Assembly (NCBI GenBank): GCA_026014905.1
Contig: JAOZHK010000240.1
Coordinates: 1 to 23,661, forward strand
Direction of reading: 5' to 3'
DNA: 23,661 nucleotides
From: Candidatus Bathyarchaeota archaeon
GTDB lineage: Archaea > Thermoproteota > Bathyarchaeia > RBG-16-48-13 > GCA-020355125
Shown here: positions 23,095 to 23,661 of the stretch, piece by piece
Position numbering within the stretch: the first letter of the stretch is position 1
How the letters are laid out: each line of letters starts with the position of its first letter
The notes under the pieces: generated by a model
Database searches by the model: none
What the model saw: only the letters and a program-made list of their open reading frames with translations
What the model was told of the DNA's origin: nothing
Made by a program: the position numbers and the translations under genes

Positions 23095-23102
23095 CGCGCG
23101 CG
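23095..23102. repeat. CG-alternating tract next to the palindrome
   Basis: CGCGCGCG begins four bases after the 22-base palindrome, so both repeat types occur together here. Confidence 0.6.
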
Positions 23103-23189
23103 TTGAAAGCAAGAAACTAATCAAAAAACGAAAATAGGTCTTTCATCTCGTCTATGTTTATAACGAACACGCGCACGCACCCTCAGTAT

Positions 23190-23203
23190 GCTAGCTAGCT
23201 AGC
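23190..23203. repeat. CTAG tetranucleotide palindrome
   Basis: GCTAGCTAGCTAGC is a perfect 14-base palindrome about 100 bases downstream of the thermosome stop. Confidence 0.65.
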
Positions 23204-23301
23204 CTAATTGATTTTCTTTAATTCATTAAACGCGGGCGCTAGTTGGCTTGCAGGGAGTGGGTGCTTGAAAGTTCTGGGCGATCGTAGTGTGCCAGAGGGC
23301 T

Positions 23302-23661
23302 TTAATAGGGTGGCATGCCCCCATACCCGCCTTTCGGTGGGGGTGGTGGTGTCTTGGCCGATGCAATGACATCGTCAATACGTAAGAGCATCGCGGCGGC
23401 TGACACCGCGGATTTGATGGCTTGTTGCTTGACGACGAGCGGTTCCAGGACGTCGTTCTTCAGCATGTCCTCGACTTCACCGGATACGACGTTAACGCCA
23501 TGCCAGAGGCCATCAGGTCGTTCATGCGCCGCACGGATGGCGACAAGGCTATCGATGATATTAAATCCTGCGTTTTCGGTTAAGGTTGTGGGGATAACTT
23601 CGAGAGCATCAGCAAAAGCTTCGATCGCAAGTGCTTCGCGTCCACCTAAGGTGACGGCGTA
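23302..23661 (-). CDS. Thermosome (group II chaperonin) subunit, C-terminal part
   Basis: The last 119 residues of a group II chaperonin subunit are visible before the right edge cuts the gene. The group II chaperonin is the archaeal CCT-like ATP-driven folding chamber. Recognisable parts are GGREALAIEAFADALEVIP, TLTENAGFNIID, the VNVVSGEVEDML segment and LLRIDDVI. A Pro-rich stretch and the Gly-Gly-Met tail ending GGYGGMPPY follow. This tail is typical of archaeal thermosomes and is strong evidence for the archaeal origin of the window. The stop is TAA at 23302-23304. Subunit type (alpha, beta or gamma) cannot be told from this piece. Confidence 0.97.
   Translation of the reverse strand, partial: YAVTLGGREALAIEAFADALEVIPTTLTENAGFNIIDSLVAIRAAHERPDGLWHGVNVVSGEVEDMLKNDVLEPLVVKQQAIKSAVSAAAMLLRIDDVIASAKTPPPPPKGGYGGMPPY

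Larger units (their letters stand above)
22964..23301. other. Gene-free repeat-rich gap
   Basis: This 338-base stretch after the broken formamidase holds no credible ORF. It contains CTAG-type tracts at 22976-22987, 23069-23090 and 23190-23203, a CG tract at 23095-23102, and a mixed ACACGCGCACGCAC run at 23167-23180. The thermosome gene ends at its right border. I see no tRNA or terminal inverted repeat; it may be a decayed insertion or a structured 3' region. Confidence 0.6.

Noticed and set aside
22964..23301. Insertion sequence, CRISPR or tRNA in the repeat-rich gap
   Set aside because: No transposase frame, terminal inverted repeats, regular spacers or tRNA T-loop sequence seen.
1..23661. 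A new defense, toxin-antitoxin or mobile system
   Set aside because: No nuclease, helicase, integrase, toxin pair or clustered foreign-composition genes; most genes are recognisable metabolic or membrane families.

Overview
The window reads as ordinary archaeal chromosome. The evidence is a group II chaperonin C-terminus ending in a Gly-Gly-Met tail at the right edge, a crenarchaeal-type single-OB SSB, a likely DUF2153 protein, a QueC enzyme, GGAGG/GGTGAT Shine-Dalgarno sequences, and TATA boxes roughly 25 nt upstream of some starts. The mix of zinc-ribbon membrane proteins, sugar-acid enzymes and bacterial-looking redox proteins would fit an Asgard or similar mesophilic lineage. That placement is a guess; the archaeal assignment is solid. 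I saw no rRNA, tRNA, CRISPR array, transposase or phage gene.

Layout. 1-1583 (minus) is the N-terminal part of a CopA-type copper P1B-ATPase cut at its DKTGT site, with a dyad over its predicted TATA box. 1886-3591 (plus) is a compact run of three membrane proteins, two with N-terminal zinc ribbons. 3641-5662 holds a divergent type I 3-dehydroquinate dehydratase-like gene convergent with a mandelate racemase-family enolase. 5810-7239 is a zinc-ribbon/YbjQ protein followed by an Old Yellow Enzyme homologue. 7273-8843 (minus) is an NAD-binding SDR protein tightly coupled to queC. 9054-9485 (minus) is SSB. 9674-11133 is a zinc alcohol/polyol dehydrogenase then a DUF2153-like protein. 11155-12838 is an orotate-PRTase-like gene divergent from an LLM-class flavin oxidoreductase. 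12960-13715 has a small basic Cys/His protein and a DUF4332-type helix-hairpin-helix protein, separated by a hairpin-plus-T terminator. 13782-15107 (minus) is an amidohydrolase of the uronate-isomerase type. 15332-17439 holds a DUF4097-type SNG-repeat membrane protein and three small proteins. 17489-19174 (minus) is a prephenate dehydratase-ACT-prephenate dehydrogenase fusion. 19312-21332 is an MFS transporter divergent from a double CDGSH/4Fe-4S protein. 21610-22200 (minus) is a membrane-anchored TlpA-like thioredoxin. 22340-22963 is a broken acetamidase/formamidase gene, followed by a repeat-rich gap and the thermosome end.

How the genes work together. Most units are one or two genes. Recognisable themes are aromatic amino-acid synthesis (the DHQ dehydratase-like gene and the PheA-TyrA fusion), possible sugar-acid or polyol catabolism (enolase-superfamily dehydratase, amidohydrolase, polyol dehydrogenase), flavin, F420, Fe-S and thiol redox chemistry, and metal handling (CopA, YbjQ). 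Four proteins share the same C-X2-C-X10-C-X2-C zinc ribbon, and two of them are membrane paralogues.

The most unusual signals are the PheA-ACT-TyrA fusion, with an altered dehydratase motif; two recurring sequence types concentrated in gaps and at gene ends, namely alternating CG tracts and CTAG-rich palindromes (including a perfect 22-bp one), clustered next to the broken formamidase gene; and frequent TTG starts, some backed by strong Shine-Dalgarno sequences. I did not find a convincing new multi-gene system.
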